Program-made: the position numbers and the translations under genes
NCBI RefSeq assembly: GCF_001273845.1
Contig: NZ_JHBW01000086.1
Coordinates: 96,294 to 160,293 of the forward strand
Source: Leucobacter musarum subsp. musarum
GTDB taxonomy: Bacteria > Actinomycetota > Actinomycetes > Actinomycetales > Microbacteriaceae
Reading direction: 5' to 3'
DNA length: 64,000 bases
Notes under the pieces: generated by a model
Databases searched by the model: none
The model's input: only the letters and a program-made list of their open reading frames with translations
Told to the model about the DNA's origin: nothing
Part shown: in pieces, positions 8,403 to 19,124 of the stretch
Layout of the letters: each line of letters opens with the position of its first letter
Numbering within the stretch: the first letter of the stretch is position 1

Positions 8403-10253
8403 ATGTGTGGAATCGTCGGATATGTCGGCCCTAACGACACCGTTGAAGTACTGCTCAACGGACTGCGTCGCCTCGAGTACCGCGGCTACGATTCGGCCGG
8501 AGTCGCAGTCGCGGACTCCGCCGGAACGCTGTCGGTGCGCAAGCGCTCGGGCAAGCTCGCCCGTCTTGAAGAACTGTTGGAGGCCAGCCCGCTCGACGCG
8601 GCCGGCACAGGTATCGGCCACACGCGGTGGGCAACCCACGGCGGCCCGACCGATGTCAATGCGCATCCGCACCTCGGAGACGATGGCAAGCTCGCACTCA
8701 TCCATAACGGCATCGTCGAGAACTTCGCCGAGCTTCGAGCCGAACTCGAGGCCGACGACATTGAACTGCTGAGCGAGACCGATACCGAGGTGGTAGCGGC
8801 GCTGTTGGGCCTCGAGGTGGCTCGCCAGGGCGATCTCGAAACCGCGTTCCGCTCGGTGGTCGGGCGCCTGCACGGCACCTTCACTCTGCTCGCGATGCAC
8901 CGCGATGAGCCCGGCAAGATCGTCTCGGCGCGTCACCATTCGCCGCTCGTCGTTGGCCTCGGTGACGGCGAAAACTTCCTCGGCTCGGACGTCGCCGCAT
9001 TCGTGTCGTCGACGCGTCGCGCCGTCGCCGTGGGCGAAGATAACATCGCCATCATCACGCCCGATGAGGTGCGAATTACCGACTTCGCCGGCGCTCCCAT
9101 CGAATTCGAGGAGTTCGAGGTTGAGTGGGACGCGGAGGCGGCAGACAAGGGCGGCTGGTCCTCCTTCATGGCGAAGGAGATCACCGAGCAGCCCGACGCG
9201 GTCGGCAACACCATTCGCGGGCGCCTCTCGGCCGCGGGCGTCGACATCCCGGAGCTCACGGCGTTGGGTGACGAACGCCTCGCGAACATCGAGCGCATCA
9301 TCATCATCGCCTGCGGCACCGCGGCCTATGCCGGCCAGGTCGGCGCCTACGCGATTGAGCAGTGGGCGCGCGTGCCCGTCGAGGTGCAGCTCAGCCACGA
9401 GTTCCGCTACCGCGACCCGGTGCTCTCCGACCGCACCCTGGTGATCTCGGTCAGCCAGTCGGGCGAGACCATGGACACGCTCATGGCTGTCAAATACGCC
9501 CTCGAACGCGGGGTCACCACGATCTCGGTGTGCAACACCCAGAGCGCGACGATTCCGCGCGAGTCGGATGCCGCGGTGTACACACACGCCGGCCCGGAGG
9601 TCGCAGTCGCGTCGACCAAGGCCTTCGTCGCGCAGATCACGGCGCTCTACTTGATCGGGCTCCACCTGGGTCGCGTCCGCGGAGCGCTCTCGGCTGAAGA
9701 CCAGGCCCAGGCCGTCGAACAGTTCGAGGCACTGCCCGCAAAGGTCGCCGAAGCGGTCGACACGCACGATCAGATCGCGCAGCTCGCGCACTGGATGGCC
9801 GACACCCGTTCGGTGCTGTTCCTGGGACGTCACGTCGGGTTCCCGATCGCACTCGAGGGCGCACTCAAGCTCAAGGAGATCGCCTACATTCACGCCGAGG
9901 GCTTCGCCGCCGGCGAGCTGAAGCACGGGCCGATCGCGCTCATCGATCACGGTCAGCCGGTGTTCGTACTGGTGCCGAGCCCGCGCACCTCGCCGCTCAT
10001 GCATTCGAAGGTCGTCTCGAACATTCAGGAGATCCGGGCGCGCGGCGCGCGTGTCATCGCCATCGTGGAGAAGGGCGATACCGCCGTGCTGCCGTACGCC
10101 GATGACGTGGTCCGCCTTCCGCTGGCGGATGCGTTCTTCGAGCCGCTGCTGCAGGTCGTTCCGCTGCAGTGGTTCGCGCTCGAGCTCTCGTCGGCGAAGG
10201 GGCTCGATGTCGACCAGCCGCGCAACCTCGCGAAGTCGGTCACGGTCGAGTAA
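8403..10253 (+). CDS. glmS: Glutamine-fructose-6-phosphate aminotransferase (isomerizing)
   Basis: The protein has 616 residues and makes glucosamine-6-phosphate from fructose-6-phosphate and glutamine, the entry to peptidoglycan amino sugars. The start is fixed by MCGIVGY, because Cys2 becomes the N-terminal nucleophile of the amidotransferase domain. That domain shows HTRWATHG and HNGIVENF. Two SIS domains follow (SQSGETMDTL and STKAFVAQ), and the protein ends with PRNLAKSVTVE, which carries the catalytic C-tail Lys. Longer upstream reading was rejected. Confidence 0.98.
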   Translation: MCGIVGYVGPNDTVEVLLNGLRRLEYRGYDSAGVAVADSAGTLSVRKRSGKLARLEELLEASPLDAAGTGIGHTRWATHGGPTDVNAHPHLGDDGKLALIHNGIVENFAELRAELEADDIELLSETDTEVVAALLGLEVARQGDLETAFRSVVGRLHGTFTLLAMHRDEPGKIVSARHHSPLVVGLGDGENFLGSDVAAFVSSTRRAVAVGEDNIAIITPDEVRITDFAGAPIEFEEFEVEWDAEAADKGGWSSFMAKEITEQPDAVGNTIRGRLSAAGVDIPELTALGDERLANIERIIIIACGTAAYAGQVGAYAIEQWARVPVEVQLSHEFRYRDPVLSDRTLVISVSQSGETMDTLMAVKYALERGVTTISVCNTQSATIPRESDAAVYTHAGPEVAVASTKAFVAQITALYLIGLHLGRVRGALSAEDQAQAVEQFEALPAKVAEAVDTHDQIAQLAHWMADTRSVLFLGRHVGFPIALEGALKLKEIAYIHAEGFAAGELKHGPIALIDHGQPVFVLVPSPRTSPLMHSKVVSNIQEIRARGARVIAIVEKGDTAVLPYADDVVRLPLADAFFEPLLQVVPLQWFALELSSAKGLDVDQPRNLAKSVTVE

Positions 10254-10306
10254 TCGAAGTACCCGCGCCGAACGAGATTCGGTGCGGGGCGTGTGAGGAG
10301 CAGGTC

Positions 10307-10681
10307 ATGATTCTCGGCATCGGGGTCGACACGGTCGACATCGCCCGGTTCGAGCGCACGCTCGCGCGTTCGCCGAAGCTGCAGGATCGCCTGTTCACCG
10401 TCGGCGAGCGCGAGCGTCCGCTGCATTCACTCGCGGCGCGTTTCGCCGCGAAGGAGGCGCTCATCAAAGCGCTCGGCGGTTCGGGCGAGCTGCGCTGGCA
10501 CGACATGGAGATCACGCGCGAGCGGGATCGCCCCCCGCAGTTCGTGCCGAGCGAGCGATTGCAGCGCACGCTTGCTGAGCGTGGTGCCGGGCTGCCGCAC
10601 GTCTCGATGACGCACGACGGCGGGTTTGCGACGGCGTTCGTCGTACTCGAAACCGCGCCCACTGCCGGAGTCGCGGAGTGA
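10307..10681 (+). CDS. acpS: Holo-[acyl-carrier-protein] synthase
   Basis: The protein has 124 residues and transfers 4'-phosphopantetheine from CoA to acyl carrier protein. GIGVDTVDIARFE holds the Mg-binding Asp, and RFAAKEALIKAL holds the second acidic residue and Lys. GAGGAG-like Shine-Dalgarno bases (GAGGAG, 10295-10300) select the ATG at 10307. The next gene starts on GTGA across the stop. In many relatives alanine racemase follows here; it is absent. Confidence 0.95.
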   Translation: MILGIGVDTVDIARFERTLARSPKLQDRLFTVGERERPLHSLAARFAAKEALIKALGGSGELRWHDMEITRERDRPPQFVPSERLQRTLAERGAGLPHVSMTHDGGFATAFVVLETAPTAGVAE

Positions 10682-11208
10682 GCGCGCAGCGCACTGTCGA
10701 GACGCGGCACCCCGATGACCCCGACGCGATGCACGACCTCGGGGTGCAACTCGGGCGTGTGCTCCGCGCCGGCGACCTCGTCATTCTCACGGGGCCGCTG
10801 GGCGCGGGGAAGACCACGTTGACGCGGGGGATTGGTGAAGGGCTCGGAGTGCGCGGCCCGGTGCAGAGCCCGACGTTCGTGCTCGCTCGCACCCATCCCT
10901 CCCTGAGCGATGGCCCGCCGCTCGTGCACGTCGATGCGTATCGTGTGCGCGATGCCGAAGAACTCGACGATCTCGACCTCGACTTCGAGGGGGCCGTCGT
11001 GGTCGCCGAATGGGGGGCCGGTGTCGTCGATACTCGGTCGCACTGGATCGAGATCGTGATCGAGCGCCCGGTCGGAAGCGCCGACGATGATGGATCGGGT
11101 GACTCGGCTGGCGCTCCGGCTCAGGACTGGTCTGAGACGCTGGTCGAACCTCGAACGGTGACGATCTCTGCGTGGGGTGCCCGATGGGCAGAAGGAGTGC
11201 TGCAATGA
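10678..11208 (+). CDS. tsaE: tRNA threonylcarbamoyladenosine biosynthesis ATPase TsaE
   Basis: The protein has 176 residues. It is the small ATPase that powers the TsaB-TsaD complex making t6A at tRNA position 37. The Walker A motif is GPLGAGKTT (39-47); SPTFVL and HVDAYR are TsaE blocks. It overlaps acpS by GTGA and tsaB by ATGA, implying coupled translation. A variable insertion follows the YWxEI-like HWIEI segment near residue 125. Confidence 0.94.
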   Translation: MSAQRTVETRHPDDPDAMHDLGVQLGRVLRAGDLVILTGPLGAGKTTLTRGIGEGLGVRGPVQSPTFVLARTHPSLSDGPPLVHVDAYRVRDAEELDDLDLDFEGAVVVAEWGAGVVDTRSHWIEIVIERPVGSADDDGSGDSAGAPAQDWSETLVEPRTVTISAWGARWAEGVLQ

Positions 11209-11849
11209 GCGAGGTCGCTCCGGAACTCGGCGAGCACGTGCTGCTCGCCATCGACACCGCGATCGGCACGAGTGTGGCCGTGGGGGCGGCCGGCCGCGTC
11301 ACGGTGGCCTCGAGCGATGACGTGCGCGGTCACGCCGAAGCCATCGGTCTGCTGCTGGAACGGGCATTTGCCGAATCCGGCGTGTCGCCTGTCTCGGTCA
11401 CCGGCGTCGTCGCCGGGATCGGCCCCGGTCCGTTCACCGGCCTGCGCGTCGGAATCGCCGCCGCGCACGCGTTCGCGACGGGGCGGCGCGTGCCGCTGCT
11501 TCCCGTGCAGGGGCATGAGGCGCTGGCGCTTGAGGTCTTGGAGCAGGGGGCCGCTTCGAGCGTCCGCGTAGTGCAAGACGCCCGTCGACGTGAGCTGTTC
11601 GTGACGGAGTTCCGTGCGCTGGACTGGGCTGGAATTCCCGAACCGGTCGCGGGGCCTCAGCTCTGGGCTCGCGCGGACTTCGCCGAGCAGCCGGGTGACG
11701 TCTGGCCCGAGCGCATTCCCGCGGCGTCGTTGGTGCGTCTCGCCGCGCGCCGGCTCGCGTCGGGCCGGGCATTCGACGACGATCGTGCGCGATACCTGCG
11801 GGCTCCGGATGTCGTGCAGCCCGGTGCCCCGAAGCGCGTGTCGACGTGA
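11205..11849 (+). CDS. tsaB: t6A biosynthesis scaffold protein TsaB
   Basis: The protein has 214 residues. It is an ASKHA-fold partner of TsaD, needed for N6-threonylcarbamoyladenosine synthesis. LLAIDTAIGTSVAV and GIGPGPFTGLRVG are the family signatures. The start at 11205 is supported by GAAGGAG just upstream and the ATGA overlap with tsaE. It lacks the metal-binding histidines found in TsaD, as expected. Confidence 0.93.
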   Translation: MSEVAPELGEHVLLAIDTAIGTSVAVGAAGRVTVASSDDVRGHAEAIGLLLERAFAESGVSPVSVTGVVAGIGPGPFTGLRVGIAAAHAFATGRRVPLLPVQGHEALALEVLEQGAASSVRVVQDARRRELFVTEFRALDWAGIPEPVAGPQLWARADFAEQPGDVWPERIPAASLVRLAARRLASGRAFDDDRARYLRAPDVVQPGAPKRVST

Positions 11850-12352
11850 CGAACGGCGATCCGGCACCCCTGGTGATGCGCGACGCGACCTTGGAAGACG
11901 TGCCGCATATCTGGGCCCTCGAGGCCGAGGTCTTCGGCGCGGAGGCCTGGAGTGAATCGATGATGCGGGAGGAAGTCACCGGTGACCACCGCACCTACCT
12001 CGTGCTCACCGATGCCGGGGGAGCGGTGCGCGGCTACGCCGGTCTCCTCGCCGTGGGAACCGAAGCCGATGTGCAGACGATCGCGCTCTCGGCGTCCGCG
12101 CGTGGCGCAGGTGACGGGCGCCGGTTGATGAACGCACTGCTCGACGACGCCGATGCGCGTGGCGTGCGAGAGGTCTTCCTTGAAGTGCGCGCGGACAACC
12201 CGGTCGCGCAGCGGCTATACGCCTCACTCGGGTTCGCCGAGATTGGTGTGCGCCCCCACTACTACCAGCCAGATGGCGTGGATGCCGTCGTGATGAAACT
12301 TGAGATGCGGCACCGCGAGGGCCGCACGAACGGAGAGGCGGAACGGTCATGA
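11846..12352 (+). CDS. rimI: RimI-type GNAT N-acetyltransferase
   Basis: The protein has 168 residues with a GTG start overlapping the tsaB stop (GTGA). A GNAT fold is evident: [14 protein letters not shown], the acetyl-CoA loop with [18 protein letters not shown], and [21 protein letters not shown]. RimI acetylates the N-terminus of ribosomal protein S18 in E. coli. In actinobacteria it is always close to tsaB/tsaD, and its targets may be broader. Confidence 0.9.
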   Translation: MTNGDPAPLVMRDATLEDVPHIWALEAEVFGAEAWSESMMREEVTGDHRTYLVLTDAGGAVRGYAGLLAVGTEADVQTIALSASARGAGDGRRLMNALLDDADARGVREVFLEVRADNPVAQRLYASLGFAEIGVRPHYYQPDGVDAVVMKLEMRHREGRTNGEAERS

Positions 12353-13431
12353 CGGTGCGCGAACCGCTCGTGCTCGGCATCGAGACGAGCTGCGACGAAA
12401 CAGGCGTCGGCATCGTGCGCGGGCGCACCCTGCTCGCAAACGCTATTGCGTCGTCAATGGATGAGCACGCGCGATTCGGAGGCGTCGTGCCCGAAGTGGC
12501 GGCGCGTGCGCATCTCGAAGCCATGACGCCGACGATCGAGCGCGCACTCGCCGATGCCGGTGTGCGGCTCGACGAGCTCGATGCGATCGCGGTGACCTCC
12601 GGCCCCGGGCTCGCGGGTGCGCTGATGGTCGGCGTCTCCGCGGCGAAGGCGCTCTCGATCGCGCTCGACAAGCCGCTCTACGCGGTGAACCATCTCGTCG
12701 GCCATGTCGGCGCCGACCTATTGCACGGCGAGGGATTGCGCGAAGCCGTCGGTGCAGTCGGAGAACTCGAGTTGCCGACCATCGCGCTGCTGGTGTCGGG
12801 CGGGCACACCTCGCTGCTGCTCGTGCGGAATCTGGTCGGCGACGTCGAACTGCTCGGGGAGACGATCGACGACGCAGCGGGGGAGGCCTTCGACAAGGTG
12901 GCGCGCCTCCTTGGGCTCCCGTATCCCGGTGGCCCGCAGATCGATCGGGTGGCCGCTGATGGTGACCCGAACGCGATTCGCTTTCCGCGCGGCCTCACCC
13001 GCCCCAAAGATTTGGAACGTCACCGCTACGACTTCTCCTTCTCGGGGCTGAAGACGTCGGTCGCGCGCTGGGTCGAGCAGCAGGTGTCAGCCGGAGCCGA
13101 GGTTCCCGTTGCCGATGTCGCGGCGAGCTTCCGCGAAGCGGTGGCAGACGTGCTGCTCACGAAAGCCATTGCCGCGTGCCACGATCTCGGCGTACCCCGG
13201 CTGCTGCTCGGCGGAGGAGTCGTCGCGAACGCACGCGTGCGAGAACTTGCGGCAGAGCGCGCGGCGGCTGCGGGTATTCACCTCCGCGTGCCGCCCCTCT
13301 CACTGTGCACCGACAACGGCGCGATGATCGCGTCGCTCGGGGCACAGCTCGTCGCGGCCGGGCATGCGCCCTCGGGGCTCGGGTTCGGGGCAGACTCGAC
13401 ACTGCCGGTGCAGCAGGTGCAAGTCGGGTGA
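12349..13431 (+). CDS. tsaD: tRNA N6-adenosine threonylcarbamoyltransferase TsaD
   Basis: The protein has 360 residues and transfers the threonylcarbamoyl group to A37 of ANN-decoding tRNAs. [14 protein letters not shown] opens the ASKHA fold. The metal-binding pair is in NHLVGH, and [22 protein letters not shown] and [11 protein letters not shown] are diagnostic. It starts on ATGA within the rimI stop and closes the acpS-tsaE-tsaB-rimI-tsaD operon. Confidence 0.97.
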   Translation: MTVREPLVLGIETSCDETGVGIVRGRTLLANAIASSMDEHARFGGVVPEVAARAHLEAMTPTIERALADAGVRLDELDAIAVTSGPGLAGALMVGVSAAKALSIALDKPLYAVNHLVGHVGADLLHGEGLREAVGAVGELELPTIALLVSGGHTSLLLVRNLVGDVELLGETIDDAAGEAFDKVARLLGLPYPGGPQIDRVAADGDPNAIRFPRGLTRPKDLERHRYDFSFSGLKTSVARWVEQQVSAGAEVPVADVAASFREAVADVLLTKAIAACHDLGVPRLLLGGGVVANARVRELAAERAAAAGIHLRVPPLSLCTDNGAMIASLGAQLVAAGHAPSGLGFGADSTLPVQQVQVG

Positions 13432-13557
13432 GTAGCGGTCGGCGACGAATTTCGTCGTCGTGCCCGCAGGAAATGCGTGCATCAGTCGAACCTGAGCGTT
13501 ATCTTTGAAGAGCGAATTGGGGAATACGCCTCATCGATGCTTGATCGAAGGAGAATC

Positions 13558-14022
13558 ATGTCCGACAACCTGCCTGGCAACGAACCCGCTGCGGGACCGG
13601 TGCCGCCTGCCGCTCCGAGTGCATCATCGGTGCCGCCGGCTCCGTCCGCGCCCGTCGCTCCGGGAGTGCCGTCCTACGCCGGAGCCCCGGTGCAGAAGAA
13701 GGGTCTGGCGCTCTCCGCGCTGATCCTGGGCATTCTGAGCCTCGTCTTCTCGTGGGTGCCGATCGCTGGCGCCGTGGGCGGCATCATCGCGCTCATCCTC
13801 GGGATCGTGGCACTCCGCAAGGGACAGTCCAAGGGGCTGTCGCTGACCGGCATCATCACCGGTGCGCTCGCACTGATCATTGGTGCGATCGTGACGATCG
13901 GGTTCTTCGTCGCACTGAGCCTGGGTCTGGGCGCCGCTCAGGAGTGCCTGAACGGAGCTGACACCGTGGAGATCGCGGGTCAGACCGTCTCGTGCTCGAG
14001 CATCGACTCGTCGGCGTACTAA
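13558..14022 (+). CDS. DUF4190 membrane protein
   Basis: The protein has 154 residues. The first 45 are Pro/Ala-rich and cytoplasmic. Two hydrophobic helices follow (about 47-80 and 95-125) around the short polar turn GIVALRKGQSKG, the DUF4190 pattern, then a small domain with Cys residues (QECLNG, VSCSS) that probably lies outside. AAGGAG at 13548-13553 sets the start. No function is established for the family. A second DUF4190 gene lies 1.4 kb away on the other strand. Confidence 0.85.
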   Translation: MSDNLPGNEPAAGPVPPAAPSASSVPPAPSAPVAPGVPSYAGAPVQKKGLALSALILGILSLVFSWVPIAGAVGGIIALILGIVALRKGQSKGLSLTGIITGALALIIGAIVTIGFFVALSLGLGAAQECLNGADTVEIAGQTVSCSSIDSSAY

Positions 14023-14033
14023 ACCGCGACTCC

Positions 14034-14073
14034 GCGAATGGCCCCGGAAGCTTCGGCTTCCGGGGCCATTCGC
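14034..14073. terminator. Strong bidirectional terminator
   Basis: An uninterrupted 18-bp stem with a TTCG tetraloop sits between the convergent DUF4190 and methyltransferase genes. Confidence 0.88.
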
Positions 14074-14104
14074 GTCTGCGGCGCACGCCTGCCAGCAGTG
14101 CCCG

Positions 14105-15379
14105 TCAGCAGCGTTCGGTCAGCAGCGTGATGTGCTTGCCGGCCGCATCGCGGGTCAGTACGAGTGTCGCGCTGCGATCGCCTCGGAGTTTCAGCCGTGT
14201 GCGCAGCTGCGCCGGGTCGACGTCGGCTCCGCGCTTCTTGATCTCGAGCCGACCGATACCGCGCGCCGCGAGCTCGCGCCGCAGATCCTTCTCGCGAGAT
14301 GGCAACGTATCGAGCACGCGGAAGGACTGCACGAACGGAGACGCCGTGAGCGTGTCGCTGGTCAGGTAGGCGATGTGCTCATTGAGCATCCCGGCACCGA
14401 GCTCGTCGGCGACGGCTCCGATGAGGCGCGCGCGAATCACCGCGCCATCGGGTTCGTGCAGGTAGGAGCCGAGCGTGCGCACCGGTGCGTCGGGAGCATC
14501 CGCTGCGGCCGTGAGTTCGTGGGTCTCGGCACCGCGATGCAGCAGCGCGGCACGCTTCACGCCGGTGCGGGCCGCACCGCCGAACCACAGCGCGGTTTCG
14601 ACGACCTGCCCGTCGACCGAGACCCATTGCGCTTCGGCATCGTCGGGAATGAGGTCGCGGTCGAGCCCCGGCCCCAGCTTCACCCCGACGGGCAACCGGT
14701 CTGCGAGGCCGAATGCGAAGTCGAGGGACGGCGAGTAGTCGTCGGGGGAGGCGATGCGGCGGGTGTCGCGATGCCCGGCGGTGCGACGAGCCGGATCGAG
14801 AAAGGCGCCGTCGGCGCGATCGAGAGAGAATTGCGTCGCATCCCCGCAGACCACCTCGGGTTCCGGTGCCCCGGTGCTGCGGGCGACGACCCCGAGGTTC
14901 GCTGCGGCGAGCCGCGCGGTGAACGGATCGAGTTCGACGGCGATGGCCGAGATGCCTACTTCGAGGAGCGCGATCGACTCCGTGCCGATCCCGCACCCCA
15001 AATCTGCGACCCGAGTGCACCCGGCGTCGCGGAATCTGGCGGCGTGGCCGCGAGCAACAACCATGCGGCTCGCCTGCTCGAGGGCGGCAGGGGTGAAGAG
15101 CAGGGACCGCGACAGCTCGCCGAACTTCGCGGACGCCTTGCGCTGCAGTGCGCCCTGAGTGAGGACCGCGGCGACCAACTCGGGGGCAGACCCTGCGGCG
15201 CGCAGACGACGGTTGAGCGAATCCGCGGTTTCCCCGGCCTCGAGGGCGTTTCCGACCAGCGCGAGCGCTTCGAGGCCGTCCGGGGTCAGCAGAGCGTCCC
15301 AGCCCGGCAGGGCGGTGGCAGCAGTCGGCCCCGGGAGCGGATCCCGGGGCCGGTGCGGCTCATGAGCCGATGCGTGCAT
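14105..15379 (-). CDS. Class I SAM-dependent methyltransferase with THUMP-like C-terminal domain
   Basis: The protein has 424 residues. An N-terminal helical part (about 1-110) precedes a Rossmann methyltransferase core with the SAM-binding motif VADLGCGIGTES and the acidic IAVELDPFT. GAFLDPARR is the position of the catalytic loop. The C-terminal region with RLEIKKRG resembles the THUMP-like domain of actinobacterial proteins of this class, suggesting an RNA substrate. The modified base is unknown. It begins 5 bases after the stop of the DUF4190 gene, so the two are probably co-transcribed. Confidence 0.85.
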   Translation of the reverse strand: MHASAHEPHRPRDPLPGPTAATALPGWDALLTPDGLEALALVGNALEAGETADSLNRRLRAAGSAPELVAAVLTQGALQRKASAKFGELSRSLLFTPAALEQASRMVVARGHAARFRDAGCTRVADLGCGIGTESIALLEVGISAIAVELDPFTARLAAANLGVVARSTGAPEPEVVCGDATQFSLDRADGAFLDPARRTAGHRDTRRIASPDDYSPSLDFAFGLADRLPVGVKLGPGLDRDLIPDDAEAQWVSVDGQVVETALWFGGAARTGVKRAALLHRGAETHELTAAADAPDAPVRTLGSYLHEPDGAVIRARLIGAVADELGAGMLNEHIAYLTSDTLTASPFVQSFRVLDTLPSREKDLRRELAARGIGRLEIKKRGADVDPAQLRTRLKLRGDRSATLVLTRDAAGKHITLLTERC

Positions 15380-15384
15380 GCGGC

Positions 15385-15858
15385 TCAGTAGCTGTAGGGG
15401 TCGTACCCCGAGTCGAACCCTGAGAACGCGGCTCCGAGCGACGCGATCATCGTGATCACGAAGCCGACGTACAGCACGACGAAGAGGGCGACGAGCACGA
15501 AGTAGGCGTAGCCGATAATGAGCCCGGTGAGTGCGATGCCGCGGCCGGCGTCGCCCGTGCGCTTGATCTGGCTCAGGCCCATGTGGCCGAACACGATTGC
15601 GGCGACCGGAGCGATGAACGCGAGGATGATCGCGAGCAGCGCGAAGGTGTTCGTCTGCGCGAGGGTGGTCGCCGTCGAGGCGGGCACGGGCTGTCGGTAG
15701 GGCTGTGCGGCATACCCCGTCGGCGCTCCGTATGGCGCCGCTGCGCCAGCAGGGGCGGGAGCTGCGGGGGCCTGCGGGAACGACTGCGTCGGCGCGGCAG
15801 ACTGGGCGAGATCGGGGAGCGGGGTCGTCGGCTGCTCCGGGTACTGGGGTGTGGACAT
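15385..15858 (-). CDS. DUF4190 membrane protein
   Basis: The protein has 157 residues. It has a Pro/Gln/Ala-rich cytoplasmic head of about 65 residues, then two membrane helices (about 68-95 and 110-140) joined by the DUF4190 turn GHMGLSQIKRTGDAGRG, and a Tyr/Asp-rich tail (GYDPYSY). GGAGGAG 5 bases before the ATG sets the start. It is first gene of a unit with the methyltransferase. Function unknown. Confidence 0.87.
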   Translation of the reverse strand: MSTPQYPEQPTTPLPDLAQSAAPTQSFPQAPAAPAPAGAAAPYGAPTGYAAQPYRQPVPASTATTLAQTNTFALLAIILAFIAPVAAIVFGHMGLSQIKRTGDAGRGIALTGLIIGYAYFVLVALFVVLYVGFVITMIASLGAAFSGFDSGYDPYSY

Positions 15859-15968
15859 TGCGGCTCCTCCAGAACGATTCGGTGCGACGGACCCGTCGAG
15901 GCGCCATCGCGGGCTTACTCCACATTGTAAGCGCGGCGTTCGCTGTCGGCGATCCTGGCTGACACGGT

Positions 15969-15995
15969 TGGCACTCCCCTTGCACGAGTGCCAAC
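15969..15995. promoter_or_regulatory. CIRCE operator (HrcA binding site)
   Basis: TTGGCACTC, nine bases, GAGTGCCAA: a perfect 9-9-9 inverted repeat matching the CIRCE consensus. HrcA binding represses chaperonin genes until heat shock. Confidence 0.95.
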
Positions 15996-16010
15996 CGGAG
16001 CCATAGACTC
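15981..16010 (+). promoter_or_regulatory. groES promoter, -35 inside CIRCE
   Basis: TTGCAC (15981-15986) is within the CIRCE spacer; 18 bases later comes TAGACT (16005-16010). Repressor binding would cover the -35. The predicted leader is about 60 bases. Confidence 0.7.
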
Positions 16011-16075
16011 GGACCTAGACGCGCTCGCATGGGGTGAGCGCGAACTCACTTTCAGACATTGGAAAGAGGTCAACC

Positions 16076-16372
16076 GTGTCGGTCGCCATCAAGCCGCTCG
16101 AAGATCGAATCGTTATCAAGCAGGTCGAGGCAGAGCAGACCACCGCTTCCGGTCTCGTCATTCCCGATAGCGCCAAGGAGAAGCCCCAGGAGGGCGAGGT
16201 CGTCGCAGTGGGCCCGGGCCGCGTTTCTGACGCAGGCACCCGCATTCCGCTCGACGTCACCGTGGGTGACGTCGTGATCTACTCGAAGTTCGGCGGCACC
16301 GAGGTCAAGGTCGGCGGCGACGACTACCTCGTGCTCTCGGCTCGCGACATTCTCGCGGTCGTCACGCGCTAA
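16076..16372 (+). CDS. groES: Co-chaperonin GroES (Hsp10)
   Basis: The protein has 98 residues with a GTG start after AGAGG. It is the lid of the GroEL folding chamber. [12 protein letters not shown], the mobile loop (about 17-35, [20 protein letters not shown]) and [14 protein letters not shown] are typical. A longer upstream reading (14 residues) is not supported. No groEL follows: the next gene is a transporter beyond a terminator, so the chaperonin partner must be encoded elsewhere. Confidence 0.98.
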   Translation: MSVAIKPLEDRIVIKQVEAEQTTASGLVIPDSAKEKPQEGEVVAVGPGRVSDAGTRIPLDVTVGDVVIYSKFGGTEVKVGGDDYLVLSARDILAVVTR

Positions 16373-16388
16373 ATATCGCGTTTTCGCG

Positions 16389-16428
16389 CAGCGGCCCCGA
16401 TGATCCGGACGGATCGTCGGGGCCGCTG
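16389..16428. terminator. Terminator after groES
   Basis: An 18-bp stem with one G-T position and a GGAC loop, 16 bases after the groES stop. Confidence 0.82.
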
Positions 16429-16452
16429 TCGTGTATGCGGCGTCGGCGGTCG

Positions 16453-16458
16453 TAGACT
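16453..16458 (+). promoter_or_regulatory. Leaderless -10 box of the EamA transporter gene
   Basis: TAGACT, 6 bases, ATG at 16465; no Shine-Dalgarno sequence between the terminator and the start. Confidence 0.65.
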
Positions 16459-16464
16459 GATTCG

Positions 16465-17388
16465 ATGGGGCAGACGCGTGCAGGGCTCGGATTCGGACTC
16501 GGCGCGTACCTCTGGTGGGGCGCATTCCCGTTCTACTTCGGCCTCATCGCGATGGTCGGTCCGTTCGAAGTGGTGCCGTGGCGCGTCGCCACCTCGTTGA
16601 TCTTCTGCGCGCTGCTCGTCACCGCGACGCGCAAGTGGGCTCAGGTACTGACGATCCTGCGCACCCCGCGTCTGCTCGGCTGGTTCGCCCTCTCCGCGCT
16701 GTTCTTGTATGCGAACTGGCAGATTTTCGTCATTGGCGTCATGACCGGGCACGTGCTCGAGACGGCACTTGGCTACTTCATCAACCCTCTCTTCACGATC
16801 CTCATCGGCGTCATCGTGCGCAAAGAACGCCTGACTCGCTTGCAATGGGTCGCCGTGGGCATCGCCGGCGTCGGGGTGCTCATCGCCGCGATCGCGTACG
16901 GATCGTTCCCGTGGATCGCGCTCGGTATCGCGCTCTCGTTCGGTCTGTACGGTGCGGTGCACAAGCACGCGGGGGAGTCGGTCAACGGCATCACCGGCCT
17001 CACGGTCGAGACGATCGCCACGCTGCCGATCGCCGCCGTGCAGCTCGCCATCATCGCCGCGACGACAGGGATCACCGCATTCTCGTTCGGTGCGGATATC
17101 ACCGTGCTCGTGCTGCTCAGCGGCATCGCGACCGCAGTGCCGTTGATTCTATTCGGCGAGGCCACGCGGCGGTTGCCGCTGTCGTACATCGGATTCCTGC
17201 AGTTCCTCACACCGATCCTCAGTTTCCTCTACGGCACGTTCGTGACGCATGAGGAGATTACGGTCGGTCGTTGGATCGGCTTCATCGGAGTATGGATCGC
17301 GCTCGTGATCCTCATCATCGACATGGTGCGCACACTGCGCCGTTCGCCGTCGGCGCAGGTGACCACCGCCCCCATACCTTTAGACTGA
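16465..17388 (+). CDS. rarD: EamA-family permease RarD
   Basis: The protein has 307 residues and about ten membrane helices in two EamA repeats. The N-terminus GLGAYLWWGAFPFYF and the segment GYFINPLFTILIGV match the RarD subgroup of the drug/metabolite transporter superfamily. Its name comes from chloramphenicol-sensitivity work, but the natural substrate is unknown. guaB follows 73 bases downstream. Confidence 0.9.
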   Translation: MGQTRAGLGFGLGAYLWWGAFPFYFGLIAMVGPFEVVPWRVATSLIFCALLVTATRKWAQVLTILRTPRLLGWFALSALFLYANWQIFVIGVMTGHVLETALGYFINPLFTILIGVIVRKERLTRLQWVAVGIAGVGVLIAAIAYGSFPWIALGIALSFGLYGAVHKHAGESVNGITGLTVETIATLPIAAVQLAIIAATTGITAFSFGADITVLVLLSGIATAVPLILFGEATRRLPLSYIGFLQFLTPILSFLYGTFVTHEEITVGRWIGFIGVWIALVILIIDMVRTLRRSPSAQVTTAPIPLD

Positions 17389-17431
17389 GATGCAGCACGG
17401 GTGCCGCATCCGGCGACCCGCGAATCTCTGA

Positions 17432-18964
<1,533 letters not shown>

Positions 18965-18973
18965 GCCGTACGC

Positions 18974-19011
18974 ACCGCGGGCCCGGATCGGATTCGATCC
19001 GGGCCCGCGGT
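18974..19011. terminator. Terminator after guaB
   Basis: A perfect 17-bp stem with a GATT loop, 9 bases after the stop codon. Confidence 0.85.
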
Positions 19012-19111
19012 GTATCCGGCCGGATCACCGACAGGCGTAGTGGCACCGCGCCGAGGGTGAACCGGCGGGTGAAGTTCCGACTCGGCACTGCTGCAGTGGC
19101 GTCCGCATCAC

Positions 19112-19117
19112 TAGGCT
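19112..19117 (+). promoter_or_regulatory. Leaderless -10 box of the repeat-protein gene
   Basis: TAGGCT, 7 bases, ATG at 19125. Confidence 0.6.
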
Positions 19118-19124
19118 CGCGCTC

